Program-made: the position numbers and the translations under genes | In this document: positions 1 to 11,457 of the stretch, piece after piece | Layout: each line of letters opens with the position of its first letter | How positions within the stretch are numbered: the first letter of the stretch is position 1 | Notes under the pieces: generated by a model | The model's database searches: none | What the model was told of the DNA's origin: nothing | What the model saw: the letters and a program-made list of their open reading frames with translations, nothing else | Assembly (NCBI RefSeq): GCF_030864355.1 | Contig: NC_083398.1 | Location: 2,170,001-2,234,000 of the forward strand | Length of the DNA stretch: 64,000 bases | From: Cutaneotrichosporon cavernicola | Taxonomy: Eukaryota > Basidiomycota > Tremellomycetes > Trichosporonales > Trichosporonaceae | Direction of reading: 5' to 3'

Positions 1-3000
1 TTCTGACCCGGGTCGATATCGCCACGAGCATCGTCGAGAATTGTCGAGGAGCGATTGCAGGCAGGCTTGGCCGAACCAAGCGTCTTGCTGGTGGACGAAG
101 AGCTCTTGCTGCTCGTCTGGCCGACAGGGAGAGCAGCTCTCTTGGACTTGGAGGTGCGCTCCGCACATGCATTCGTCTTCCCAGCCGAACGCGACGACTT
201 GTGAGGCGGAGGTCTGTCACCCATGTCGATGAACCCATCTTCGTCGTCGTCCATGTCGTCATCATCCGGTTCCTCGTCGTCGTCGATGGCCTCATCGTCG
301 ATGAACGACTTGACAGCTAACGCCAGCTTGCGCGTCTTCGGCTTGGCCACCACTTCGCGAGGCCGCTTATTCTTGTTGTTGCTCTTCATCTCCCTTGGCA
401 CTGTCAGATCGATGAGCTCGTCGCCGTCGCTGTCGTCGACGCCGAGGAACAGAGGGGACTTCGAGCGCCGGGTAGCACGCGAGGGTGCAATTGTCATTGA
501 AGATCCAGGTTCACCGGCGTTCTGCAATTAGCAGGCGTTGCCACCGAGCTACTCACGCTGCGAGCGATGATCTCCTCACGCTTAGGGAACTTGTCCGCCG
601 GGATTCGCGGCTTGTACATGAACGTGCGGGACAGACCACTCTTCTCCTCCACTGAGGACGATCAGCTCTCTGTCACTGTTAGAAACGTACCTCCAGCGAT
701 GCACATGATTCTCTCGTCTGGGTAGTAGAGCGTCGCCTCTAGTCCAAACTCGCGAACTCGATCGCTAAGTCGGTTCGTGCTGGAGTCAGTGTTGAGCAAC
801 CGATCAGCTAACCCGATGGCTCGCTTGTCAATGAAGCGATTGTCTTTGGTAGTCACAGTGAGGATAATGAGGTTGTAAGCCTTCGTGCGTTTCTGGTTGC
901 CGCGGATTGCCCCTCCCTTGGTCGGTTTGTGCACGAGTTGGCCACTATTCCTGATCTGCAGACGCAATTGCACTGTGGGGTAGCCGTTCTCGTCTTGGCT
1001 CCTGCCTTCCTCGCTGAAGTCAACCACAGGGCGAACGAAGCTCACGTGAACTCGATAGTGAACCGTGGTAGAGCCGTCACACGTTCCAGCACCTCTGTGC
1101 CGAAGGGAGGATGGCGGTTCAGCCACATCTCGATCCGACTGGGCTGCAACTTGAGCAAGTCGTCGAACGCTGGGGTCAGCGGTGATGGCAAGCTAGCAAT
1201 CACTGTGAATGCCGTTGGATTCCAGCACAGTGATTGACTTGGGACCAATCTTGTCAATCTGGCGGAAGACGGCGGATGTGTCCTCCCACGCCTTGCCGTG
1301 AACGGTGTGGCACAGCTCTATCGCCGCCACAGCAGCTCGGCCATACTGCTTGTGGCAGGTAACGTTGAAGATGGCGCGCGCAAGACGGGGAGCAACATTG
1401 AAGATTAGGATTTGCGTCTGTAGCGGGGACGTGTTCTCCGTCTTGGTCGAGAACTCGTCTAGGTTGACGTTGCCGAACGTGACCTGAGCCAGTAGGAACA
1501 CCTTATCGGCGTACGTCTTTGCCGGGGTGTCAAGGTGATACTTGATGTCTTTGTGCACTCGCAGCGTGTTGAGCAGCTGAGGTCATGAGATGGCGGAGAG
1601 TTCACTCACCGCCCGGTCTCCCTGCCGGATTCGCAGGCTCGAAAACTCGGTTGATCCTGCAAGAAGTTCTAGCAGACTGCGGAGGCTCGAGTCGGGGTCC
1701 ATGCTGACAATGTGACACATCTGGAGTTAGTCTTGATCTGGGCCTGTTTCGCGTACCGTCCTGTATGAGATAAAGTTCTGGCTCATGATCGTGCCCAGGT
1801 TCGTTGGGAGCAGCTCTTTGGGTTCGGAGCCATCCTCAGTCTTTTCCTTGATCACCTCGGGATCGTCAGTGATGAAGTCGTGCTTCTTGAGATCGGACAC
1901 GGAAGTCTGTCCGTTAGCGAGGCACTTGACACCAAACATACTTCCACGAATCGATCGAGCGTCGCGTCCCAGCTCTTGGTGTGATCCTTGGTCATCGTCT
2001 CCTGGTAGTGCTTTGGGTTCTGGCGGATGCGGATGCTGAGGAATGTTCTGTCGTATGAGCAACAAGCAGGAGTGGACCTGGCTCGGAAGGCGGTCGACTC
2101 ACCCGCGTAGCCACTCCTGAGCGTTCTGGAGGGAGCCGATTGTTCCGAGGCCGATCTCGCTGTTGATATCTTGGCGGTTAATCTGGGTCTTTGAAAGAGA
2201 CACGTACGCTCAGTGAGATGATGATGGAGATAGCTCTCCAGGATCGTCTTAGAGTGCATCATTGACTGGTACTTGTGGAGCTTCGTGTTGTTGCACATGA
2301 TCTGGGTCAGGACTTGCGAGGTAGGCGTGACTCACAACCACCGTACCGCTGTTATCGAACTGGGGTCGACCTGCGCGGCCCATCATCTGCTGAATATCGA
2401 TATCACTGTACTCTCGAAAACCTTGTCCTGCCCAGCATGACGTTCCTTTGATGACCACGAGATGAGCCGGAAGGTTGACTCCAACGGCCAGCGTCTGGCA
2501 GTTAACTTCTATAAAACTATGCGCCACTCACCGACGTCGCGATAAGTAGATGGAGCTGCGAGGTGCGGAAAGCCTGCTCAATGGTCCGACGATCGAGGAG
2601 ATCCAAGCCCGCGTGATGGACGGCGATGCCGAGTTCAGTCCATTTCTGGATCTTGGCATCCTTGAGAATAACGCGTTGGCTATTCAGTCAATGTCTGCGA
2701 TATATGTACCGGAGCAACGTACTTGTCGCTCACGCCCCACGGCAAACGCGTACGGTTAGTAGCTGCGTTCTGGTACTCTTGGAAGATGTGCTCGGCGGTG
2801 GCTTGGCATGCTGGATATGAGCGTCAGCCGCAAGAGAGCCTTGACCTTTGCGAGTGGGGCAGAAGACGAGAGTAGGGAGGCCGTCAGTATGTTGGTTGAG
2901 CAGACGCCATAGCTCCTTGTCAAGTCGACCGCCCAGCGCAAACTCGTTCGGTGCATCGACACCAACCGCATGCAGCGTGAGAGGCACAGGTCGATATTCG

Positions 3001-5331
3001 TCACCAAACTGAATGTCAGACGGACATGACAAAGACCAACCTTGAACACGCGGGCCTTGGGCATCTGCTCAATGTCGTCGTATTCGACTGGCGGCATGGG
3101 CTCGTCGTCGCCATCTTCGTTACGCACTTGAGACTTGCCCTGCTCCTTGCTTCCGATCCAGCGAGCCACATCGTCAATGTTCGGGACCTATCGTGAGGTC
3201 TATCTCGTTACGCAGCCACAAGACCCTCACCGTTGCAGAAACTGCCACAAACCGAAGCCCATCCCCGCGCTTCTTCATACGTGAGACGACCACCTCTAGA
3301 GTAGCACCACGTTCCTCGTTAAGAGTGTGAATCTGGTGTCAGACTGAGGTTGTTCAAGCTGGACTTGCTTCGTCGATCATCATGAGACAGAGCCGACCTT
3401 GGATCGAGTGGGCACGGCGCGTGATCGAGTCCCACTTCTCAGGCTGTACACTCAGAAGAGTGGCGTCCACGCGGACGTACTGTTGTGATGATCAAGTCTG
3501 CACTCTCGGTGTACGTCTGGATATTGTAGATCTCTGTGTCGCCTGTCAATTCGATGCCTAGGATATCAGCGCAACCTCGGCGTGGGATACGCACACTTGA
3601 CATTGAGAGCCTTGAAGCGCTCCCGCCAGTCGTAGTACCGCTCGGAACAGAGGGCCTGGTGGTTAGCTTGTCTTGCACCAAGGGCTGCCGGGCCAAAATC
3701 TCGCAACTACGGCTTGCTTGGCCAAGATGCTACAACCACAGGCTGTCAAAGCCTCGCCACCATGGGCTGCCCGCCCGAAATCTCGCCACCACGCGCTGCT
3801 TTGCTTACGCACCTTCGTCGGAGCCATGTAAATAGCCAGAGGAGTGTACGCCGAGCTCTTGAACTGCAACATGCGGAGGAAAGCCAGCTCGAACACAGTC
3901 GTCTTGCCCGATCCGGTGGGCGCTGGAGTCAGATGCGCCACAGTCACGTCTCACCAGACACCACCATGTTCTGATCGGTCTTGTACGCCGTCTGAAAGAT
4001 GGTGCTCTGCATTTCGTTGAACTCCCGGAACGAGAATAACTGGCGCTCCTCATTTGTTTCTGGAATCAGCGATGATCGTCGTCGCCACGCACCGAGAGCA
4101 TACACCGACACCCGTGGAAAGCTTCCCTTCTTGATGAACTTGCTAGGCCCCGTGGTAGTGGGCGGTTCAACCGGCGACGTGAGTTGAGCGTCGGGCGGCG
4201 GGATATGGCCTGCGGGGGGTGGCGGGAGCTTGGGGAATCTCACTGTCGAGGCTGACGGCGGGCGTGCTGGCGGGCGGCGCGTCAAGCGGTCCCCGGCGTG
4301 TCCCTCAGATTCGCCTTCGCGGAGGAAGTACGGCGATCTGCGGTTCTGTAAAGGTACTGGAGGCTGGGTGGGTTCGGACCGCTCGACCACGGAGGTGCTA
4401 ACAGAGTGTAGCTCTGGTACGTTGGTCGCCTTGAGAAGGTTTGTATGGGCCTCTAAGAGCTCAGGCGGTAGAGAGGGGGCCTGGGTGAGGGGAGGAAGGT
4501 GCTGGTTCCGAGGAAGCTCGGGAGATGGTTGAGGATTCCCGGTGTCCTGAGGGTGGTGAGACGGGGTAGAGGACCACTGGGCGGGTGGAGAAAGATACTT
4601 GCTCGTGGGGCCAGAATCTGGCTGCCCAGCCGCTGGGCTCGTTAGCGAATTATGAGAGGTGACTCACCCTTAGCCTCGTTCATCTCAGCAATGGCTGCGT
4701 CGATCCATCCATCATCGTCCAAGTAGTCGTCATCCGCGGGAGTCTTCTTGGGTTCGCTGTTGACGAGGATCGTGTGTCCTGCAATCGGGGACGACTTGTC
4801 AACCTTGCTCGTGGCATTGGACGGGGGAGAGGGATACGCCTCCTGAGCGTTCGAGGTGCCCAAAAGCAGCTGCAGGGCGCCAGTGGGTGAGGCGCCGTTA
4901 GCTGGAGGAAGGGCTGTGTCACCGCCTACACGCGGGGAGGGAAGGTGAGGAGCGTTGAGCGTCGGCGGTGACTGGACAGGCCAGAAACCACTGCCTGGAG
5001 GAGCTTGGTGGAAGGGCGCCAAGGGGGCCTGGGGCAGTTGAGGGTGAAGAGTGTGGGCCGAGGGAAGGTAGTCACCCCACAGATTCGGGTTGTTGTACGG
5101 GTTGGGCATTGAAGATGGGCACGGCGGTGGACCCCAGTTCTGGAGTGCGAAGCCCTGGTACGGTGTTGGGAACCGCGAGGCCGAGGGGTTCATAATCGAG
5201 CTGGCGGCGTAGGGAACGACTTCAGCGACGTTGAGGCAAGGGTCAAGGTTAGTAACGGGGTAACCGTCGCGAGCGGCATCGAGTCGGCTGAGGAGCTCGT
5301 CCACGTCGGCGATTCCAATGCTCTCCGACAT
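1..5331 (-). CDS. MER3: Mer3/HFM1-type meiotic DNA helicase, C-terminus cut by window edge
   Basis: Ski2-like superfamily 2 DNA helicase; in budding yeast Mer3 acts in the nucleus to stabilise recombination intermediates for interfering (ZMM) meiotic crossovers. The gene has many exons. In order: a Pro/Ser-rich disordered N-terminus (exon 1, 5331-4668), motif I APTGSGKT near 3910, YMAPTK-ALCSER near 3820-3640, motif II DEIH (split by the intron at 3333-3368), VAVSAT, TLVFCPTRKG near 2870, HHAGLDLLDR near 2600, motif VI QMMGRAGRPQFD near 2370, a Sec63 region with IGPKS near 1245 and PSRIEMWLNRHPPFG near 1110, and a long acidic tail (about 210-330). The chosen start is Met at 5331 (MSESIG); another in-frame Met lies at 5364. 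The order of motifs and the Sec63 module separate it from Brr2-like helicases, which carry two cassettes. The frame is still open at position 1, so only the end of the tail is missing. Confidence 0.9.
3333..3368 (-). other. GC-AG intron splitting helicase motif II
   Basis: A 36-nt intron inside the MER3 gene. On the minus strand the upstream exon ends in GACGAA (Asp-Glu) and is followed by GCAAGT, not GT; the intron ends CTGACACCAG and the next exon starts ATTCAC (Ile-His). Joining gives D-E-I-H followed by TLNEERGATLEVVVSR, as expected for Mer3. No GT donor nearby restores this frame. Confidence 0.75.
3656..3812 (-). repeat. MER3 intron containing degenerate ~30-nt tandem repeats
   Basis: A 157-nt GT-AG intron (donor GTGCGT after YMAPTK, acceptor CTAACCACCAG before ALCSER). 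Its interior is made of imperfect copies of a roughly 27-30 nt unit, such as TGGTGGCGAGATTTCGGGC, TGGTGGCGAGGCTTTGACAG and TAGTTGCGAGATTTTGGCCC, each ending near GGCAGCCC or a variant. It is several times longer than other MER3 introns, which are 30-36 nt where measured. Confidence 0.65.
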
Positions 5332-5546
5332 GGCTTTATTCGGGGAATGTTTGTGTTGTGCCAAGCGTCAATAGAGGGAGGGAAGTAGAGTTAGGAAAAG
5401 GTGAGTGATGGAGAATGTGAATTGAAGAGTTAGAGTGTAAATGAGAAACAAGGTGGTCGAAGAAGGTATCCGGAAGTCGCCCAAGTGAGGATGAGTCAAC
5501 CCCGAGGAAGGTGGTTTCGGTCATTTTAAACTAATGCTGCATGCTT

Positions 5547-6897
5547 CTACTTGGTGATCTCGAAGACGATCTGGATTGTTAGTGATGATATCGATGCGTT
5601 CGCGCCTCGCGCTGCTCAGCGCGCCACCCACCTTGCCAGAGTTCTTGTTGGCCGCCATCTCCTTCTGTCCCTCGATGACCTCGGTCCATGGGTACGTCTT
5701 GTACACTTCGACCTTGTACTTGCCCGAGACGATGAGGGGGAGTGCGTGTTCCTTGAACTGCTGGAGCAAGTTGGCCTGGTACTCGACCGTGCGGGAGCGG
5801 AGGGTGGATCCGCGGAGCTGGAGGCGCTTGCCGAGGAACATGGCAATGTTGGCCTTGTCGACGACAGCACCACTCATGAACGCAAGTAATACCATGCGGC
5901 CGTCGCGGCGCATAACAGAAAGGTTGCGCTGGAAGTAGTCCTTGCCAATAAAGTCTACAATGACGTCGATGCCCGTGTCGTGTTTCTTGATCTCCTCCTC
6001 AAAGTCCTGGGTGCGGTAGTTGATCACAATGAGGCGGGGATCGTTGTCGACGAGGTTCTTGAGGAACGCGACCTTTTCATCGGAACCACAGGTGGTGAAT
6101 ACCTTGCCTGCCTTACCAGTCTGGAGGGCGAGCTGGATTGCAGCGACACCAACACCAGACGCGCCGGCATGGATAAGCGCGTTCTCTCCTTCCTTGAGTC
6201 CGGTTTCGAGGAAGAGGGCCTGATACGCAGTCATCCAGTTCTCGGGGAGGGCCGCGGCCTGTACCCAGTTCAATTCCTTGGGCTTGGGAAGGAGCATTGA
6301 CTCGGGGCTGGCAATGTACTCGGCGTATGCTCCCTGGTGTGAGTGTACATTGTCAGAGACATACTCACGCCGAACGCAAGGCCAAACACCTCGTCGCCGA
6401 CCTTGAACTTGGACCCACCCTCGCCGAGCTCGGTGATTGTGCCGGCAAACTCGACGCCGAGCACCGTCTTGCTAGCCTGTGGAGGGAGGTTGTACTTGCC
6501 CTCGCGCTGTAGGAGGTCCATGCGGTTGAGGCCGAAGGTCTGGGGTTAGCCTAGGCCGTGGTTGTGAGCCAAGCTGCTGAGCCGGCTGCTACATTGTACT
6601 AGTTTGCAGGAAACCCACCTCGATCTTCCGTCAGCACTCTCTTACACAGCAGCCCACTTTGACAAGCGCCTCCCCCTTCTTGGGGCTCGGCGTCGGCTCC
6701 TCACCGAGGTAAATATTCTCGACGGGGCCCTTGCCGTCCTTGATGAGGACGCAGCGCATGTTCTTGAGAGCGTGAGGAGTGTTGTGTAGCGGGCGAAGGA
6801 GGGGAGCGGTGATGGCAGCGAGGCGTGCAGCTGGTCGGATTGTAGGGGTGGTTCGCGACAGGAGGAGGGGTGTGATAACGCGGCGGGAGATGGACAT
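5547..6897 (-). CDS. mitochondrial quinone oxidoreductase-like (zinc-free medium-chain dehydrogenase)
   Basis: NAD(P)H-dependent quinone oxidoreductase of the medium-chain dehydrogenase superfamily, closest in motif pattern to the QOR/TP53I3 group. The first ~45 residues (MSISRRVITPLLLSR...) are rich in Arg, Ser and Leu with no acidic residue, as in a mitochondrial presequence, and are followed by the catalytic-domain start MRCVLIKDG. Next come FGLNRMDLLQREGKY, GVEFAGTITELG, ALPENWMTAYQAL, and the nucleotide-binding GASGVGVAAIQLA, with YFQRNLSVMRRDGRMV near the end. No zinc-ligand cysteine cluster is seen. The last exon is only IVFEITK, joined after NSGK by an intron of about 65 nt. A 6-nt microexon is likely at 6619-6624. 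The substrate is not predictable from sequence. Confidence 0.85.
6619..6624 (-). other. putative 6-nt microexon (Ile-Glu)
   Basis: On the minus strand ATCGAG lies between a 33-nt intron ending CTGACGGAAG and an intron starting GTGGGTTTCC. Including it gives ALVK-IE-TFGLNRMDLL, which keeps the spacing usual for this enzyme family (ALVKVKAFGLNRMD type). Skipping it also stays in frame and removes two residues, so sequence alone cannot settle it. Confidence 0.5.
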
Positions 6898-7523
6898 GGT
6901 CTGGTCGCAAGTGTGAGAAGAAGGCTGTTGGGTGGTGGGTAGTGGGTGGTCGGTTCCATGGTTACCTCCACTCCGGCGTTCGGATGTCGGACTGCCGAAG
7001 GCCCGGGTAAACCAGGTTTGCGGGCTGCTTGTCTAATCAATTGGATTTTGATTACTAATGGTTACTACTAAGCACTGCACCGGGATTGGGATGAGATGAC
7101 CGCGACGAATGCAATGCGATGACCGCAACGACCGCGACGAGCACGGTGAGGATCGTAATTCCAACGGTGTCCGCTTTGACCTCGCTATGTCTTCACCTCA
7201 ATCTCGATGGTCGAAACGGCAAAGACAGAGGCAGCGGAGTGGTCCATACTCAACGTCTGCCCGCTTATCTCTGTACTCTATTGAACTCGGGGACCGGCCT
7301 GCACCTAGTTCGGGAGCTGGGCGAAGTGTACCAGCGAAGCTTGGTCACATTCTTCTGAAGAGCTTGTATACTAGGCCAACAGAGGCGTCCAACAGAGGCG
7401 TCCAGAGTGCCCTGAGTGCCACTGTCGCTAAACGACTGCTGGGGACCATCCATACGGTTTCCCGACTGCCCCGCTCTAGGTATGTCGAGTATCTAGCATC
7501 TAGCCATCTAGTCTATATAGTGA
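6898..7523. other. intergenic: 5' side of the oxidoreductase gene, 3' side of the lipase gene
   Basis: No supported coding sequence. The part next to 6897 is the promoter of the oxidoreductase gene. A direct duplication CAACAGAGGCGTC appears twice in a row near 7378-7402. Open frames here lack family motifs and splice context. Confidence 0.5.
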
Positions 7524-8756
7524 TTAAAAGTGACGCACAACCTCACCGGGCTCTCCAGCCAGCTTTTCATCCACACGAGCTGGCTCGCCGCCATCGGGCT
7601 TGCCGTCGAACGGGAACGGCTGATCGCCAAGCTGTGCCATCGTGAGAGTGTGGATCGTCTGGAGATACTCCAATCCCTTGCCAGGCATCATGGCACCAAA
7701 GTCGCTGAAGCCTTGGTGACCCAGTCCGACAATGGAACACAGGCTGGCGTTGATGGAGCGGGCGCCCTTGAGCTCGTCGGGCCAGAAGTGGTTGTTCGCC
7801 CACTCGCCGCTGAGGATTGACAGAGTCGGTGGAGGAGGAACAGTGGAGGGAGAGGACGGAAGGGCGCGCGTGAATGGTTCCATCCAGGGGTCGAGGAGAA
7901 CGGCTCTCTTCACGGGCAGTGGGGAGGGGTGGGAGGTTTGGAGGAGGCGGAGGATGGTCGCGCCGCCGAACGAGTGGCCAGTGAGTTGCAGATCCTCGAC
8001 GTCTACCTTTTCACGGAGATCAGAGGCTGTGGATATGTCGTCTCCCTCGCCGGAGAGAAAGCGCTTGAATCCGTCGTAGGCGGCGTAGACTTCGCGGACA
8101 CGAAAGTCGAGTTGGTGCGCGCGCCAGAGCATCATCTCGGGAGCCTTGACTGGGTCGGAACCGTCATTGTCCCACAGGCTGGTGTCAGCCGTCTTCTACT
8201 GGTAGACTCACTCAGTTTCTCCCAACTTTGTGAACACCTTCTCCTTGCCTTGGCGCACAACGCAAGGGTTGGACCCATCGGAATGTTCCACTGCGACGAC
8301 GACGTATCCCTCGCTAGCAAGCGAGGAGCAGAAGTGGGAGTACGTGTTGCGCGTACCGACGAGGCCGTGTGAGAAGATGACGAGGGGGAATTTGCCCTCT
8401 GCGACTGGACCGGCGGGGTGCACAGGCATGCGGATGCGTCCGAGGACCTTCTCAGCGACCCACGTACCCCACGAACCGAGGTTCTTGCGCCCATAGGCCA
8501 AATAACCCGCTAATGCGCCCGCGATGGGTTCAGGTGTCCATGAAATGCCTTGGGCGTGGCCTGCAGCATAGGGGGTGGGGTAGTAGATGGCTAGGACGTT
8601 CTCGGTGAGGTTGAGTGCTGGAGTGCCGTCATTGAGTTTGGGCGTATCGGCGTATTGGGCGGCAGTAGGGATGGGGATACGTACGACAACATACCCGGTT
8701 GCGTACGAGCCGGGCCGTGGCTCGGAAAGTGTGGAGCTTAGAAATGGAATGTACAT
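7524..8756 (-). CDS. platelet-activating factor acetylhydrolase-like phospholipase A2
   Basis: Serine esterase of the PAF-AH (Lp-PLA2/PAFAH2) family, which hydrolyses short or oxidised sn-2 acyl groups from phospholipids. Two exons join at KLGET/LWDNDGSDPV across a 33-nt intron near 8215-8183. Visible family motifs are the oxyanion segment FSHGLVGTRNTYS, VVAVEHSDGS, the nucleophile elbow GHSFGGATIL, the Asp-containing LLDPWMEP and the His-containing GLGHQGFSDF, so the Ser-Asp-His triad is complete. There is no signal peptide (start MYIPFLSSTLSEPRPG), which fits an intracellular PAFAH2-like enzyme. The N-terminal half contains YYPTPYAAG and a loop GALAGYLAYGRKNLG. The stop codon TAA is at 7526-7524. 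Confidence 0.88.
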
Positions 8757-9516
8757 TTGTTGTGGAGTGTGTGATGGTGTGATGGAAAGGGAGGGAGGGA
8801 GGCTTTGAAGAGGGATTGGAGGTGGAGATCATGGACGCCGGGTCCTTGCTTCCGGAGGGATTCGCCGTCGTGTTCGTTTCATGCCACCGTGGCGGACGCC
8901 TACTCATCGCGGTGACACGCGGACGTTGTTCACCGTCTCCAGATAGTCTGGCAGCCTGCGTGGGTTGATAACAAGACATGCACCCTGTGGGGCCTCAAGC
9001 TCTCCTGGACACTGCTTGCCGGTTCACGTCGGCCCCGACCCCGACCTCTACCCTCATCCCACTTGTGACCTCGAGTGGCCCCGCGATCCCCATAGTGTCT
9101 CCATGTCAAGTCTCCGTGGCGTGGCGCGCTCTGTCTCGGCCGCGTAACCCTGCTTTGATGCTCGTGAGAGTGAAATAGTGATGCACCGTTGCTATCTGTC
9201 TTGGTTTGTCTTTGCCATCTCACTCTTCGTTCTTTCTCAACCATCTTGTCAAGGTCCCGGCCTCGCAGCACGGTTCAGATCATCGACCACCACGTCACGC
9301 CCCGTCGCCCGCTCACCTAATCTGCGGATCTGCACGCCGATATGCCAAGCAGTGCCTTTGGCTAGGCGCAAAGTGGACCATTATAGACGTCTAGGCGATC
9401 AGGCGAGCGCTCACCACAAAATTGACCTTTCTCGAGCTCTCGAGGCCTTGACACTCCGGCGCTGCCCAATCTAGCCAACTAGCCCTTGAGCCCTACAACC
9501 AGATCAGCCTTTGGCG

Positions 9517-9574
9517 CCTTGGGTACCTTTGAGACCTTGGCCCCTTGGAACCTTGGAACCTTTGAACCTTGGAA
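9517..9574. repeat. degenerate CCTTGGAACC-type repeat
   Basis: About six imperfect copies of a 9-11 nt unit related to CCTTGGAACC or CCTTTGAACC follow each other. The unit is partly palindromic (CCTTGG/CCAAGG). No function is evident. Confidence 0.6.
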
Positions 9575-11308
9575 TGTCCGCCGATCGCGCCGACACATCA
9601 CATCACATCGACATGAGAGATCAGGGCATGTCACCCTCGAACGCCATCCCAACGCCGCGATTCATCGACATCTTGAATCAGACCCCTCTCTCTCTCGCGC
9701 GCCCTTGAGCCTTCGACCTGAGAACTAATGAGAAAACTGAGACAGGCCGATCTTTACTAGACGCGGGGTTTACGGGGGTACGGGGAGGGCACGGCCATCG
9801 TTGAGCGCGTCGGGTGGCCGCTGACACTGTACAGGGAGGCTAAGCCTGATAAATGCCTGAAACCGGAGCATGGTTATCAACGTGCCTGATGGTCTTGTCG
9901 CCCGCACAAGTGGAATCCGTGGCAGAGCGGTTACCGCCGCTTCTATATGGATACAATCATCGGGCTTGTCGGTCCAAAAAGCTCTTCTTTGTTCCTGTTG
10001 GAATACTGAGACATGCGCGCTTGCTTGGTGGACATGTGAACCACAGGCACAAGTCCGGCAATTCCGGCAACTCGTGTTGAAATTGCCGGAGCCCAATGCC
10101 CGGGGATCGCAAGGACCTAGCGCTGTCTGGAAAGCTGCAACAGGGCTTATCCGTGCATTTTTTATCTTTTCTCGATCATCTCTTGGTCCAGGCTCCAGGC
10201 TCCAGGCTCTTGCACGACACACAGGGAGGGGTATGTGAGGAAGCAACTAGGTACTGGACATTGGAGCACGGTTTTTTTAAAACAGAGTGCGCCGAACACG
10301 TTAGATTGCTGACAATGTGGCATGTGGGACTCGGGAGGAGTAATTTACAGAGCGTGCTTGGATCCATGGATCCGTGCAATGATGTGGTTTGAGGCGTAGG
10401 GCATAGGGCAAGAGGACAAAGACCAGACCAAGCAGCAGACCACTACTACCACTACATGAGGAATGGGCTATTTGGGAGGAAGGTTGGCTAGGATGAGTAG
10501 AATAAGTTTCGGCCAAGACGGGAAAATGGACCAGGTCAAGGTGATCCAGGTAACGCTTTGTGCGGGTGAGAATTGACCCAAGCCCAAGAGGGCATCATCA
10601 AAGACCAAACACCCGGCAGCCGACAGACCGACAGACCGACAATACAACTGACAATGGCCCGATGACACTTATTTATGACATGAAGAATGTATAAAGTGTG
10701 TGGTGTGAGAACCGATCTTGTATGAGATATGAGATATGATTGGGGTTGTGTAGATAGATGCAAGCGCCCCCTCTATTGTGAATATTGGTGTGACGCAACA
10801 AAGAGAATGCCAAGGTAATGATGAGCAAGGTGGCGTCGGCTCGTCGGGGACCAAGAGTATGACAGCAAAAAGAGCTTTGGAGCCTGACACCCGCGAATAT
10901 TAGGGTATGAGAAAGTGTCAAACGTGGCTTAAAGTGGCGTAATACTTCCCTCTATCCATTTCAACTAGAGAGCTAGAGAGCGAGAGAGGCTAACATTTGT
11001 TCACAACTCTGGCAAGCTGGCAACTCTTGGCCGGATCTAACAAATTCAGGAATACATATCGCCGGGGGGCGCGGGGGGGTGCCTGCTTGGGTCTCTCAGG
11101 GTAATTCTGACCATGACCCGCGGGGGCGGATGAGGGAATGGGGGAGATAAGGGGGATGAGAGTGGAAAGGGTCGCGCGCGGTGTCACTCTACCTTGCTTG
11201 ACTTCGACTATACACTACTCCATTCTCATTGGCGTTGGGCGGCTACATATTACCACTACAACCTGCCAACTGTACTCTTCATCCATTGACATCACTCATC
11301 TTCATCTA

Positions 11309-11336
11309 TCCTCTCTCTCTCTCTCTCATTCTCTCA
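11309..11336 (+). promoter_or_regulatory. CT-rich leader tract of the acyl-CoA synthetase gene
   Basis: A CTCTCT run lies about 125 nt upstream of the ATG at 11458, within a wider pyrimidine-rich region (about 11280-11450). Pyrimidine tracts of this kind often sit at or near fungal transcription starts; that role is inferred. Confidence 0.45.
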
Positions 11337-11457
11337 CAACTATCCTCACACTCCCTCTATCTACCTTGCTTTCCTTTCCAACATCGACATAGCGGCAACC
11401 TTCCGCTCCTACCTCGATCAACAACACTCAACCCCCCTTCTTAACTACACATCATCA

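Larger units (their letters stand above)
8757..11457. other. 2.7 kb gene-free stretch upstream of the acyl-CoA synthetase gene
   Basis: No open frame here shows a family motif or convincing exon chain on either strand. It holds the lipase promoter at its left end, a CCTTGG-rich repeat (9517-9574), a G-rich run near 11060-11077 and a CT-rich leader (11309-11336) just before the synthetase start. It may contain regulatory DNA or a non-coding transcript; neither can be shown from sequence. Confidence 0.45.

Noticed and set aside
9919..9935. TGGCAGAGCGGTTACC, similar to a tRNA A box
   Set aside because: No B box (GGTTCGANTCC type) or cloverleaf partner follows within tRNA distance.
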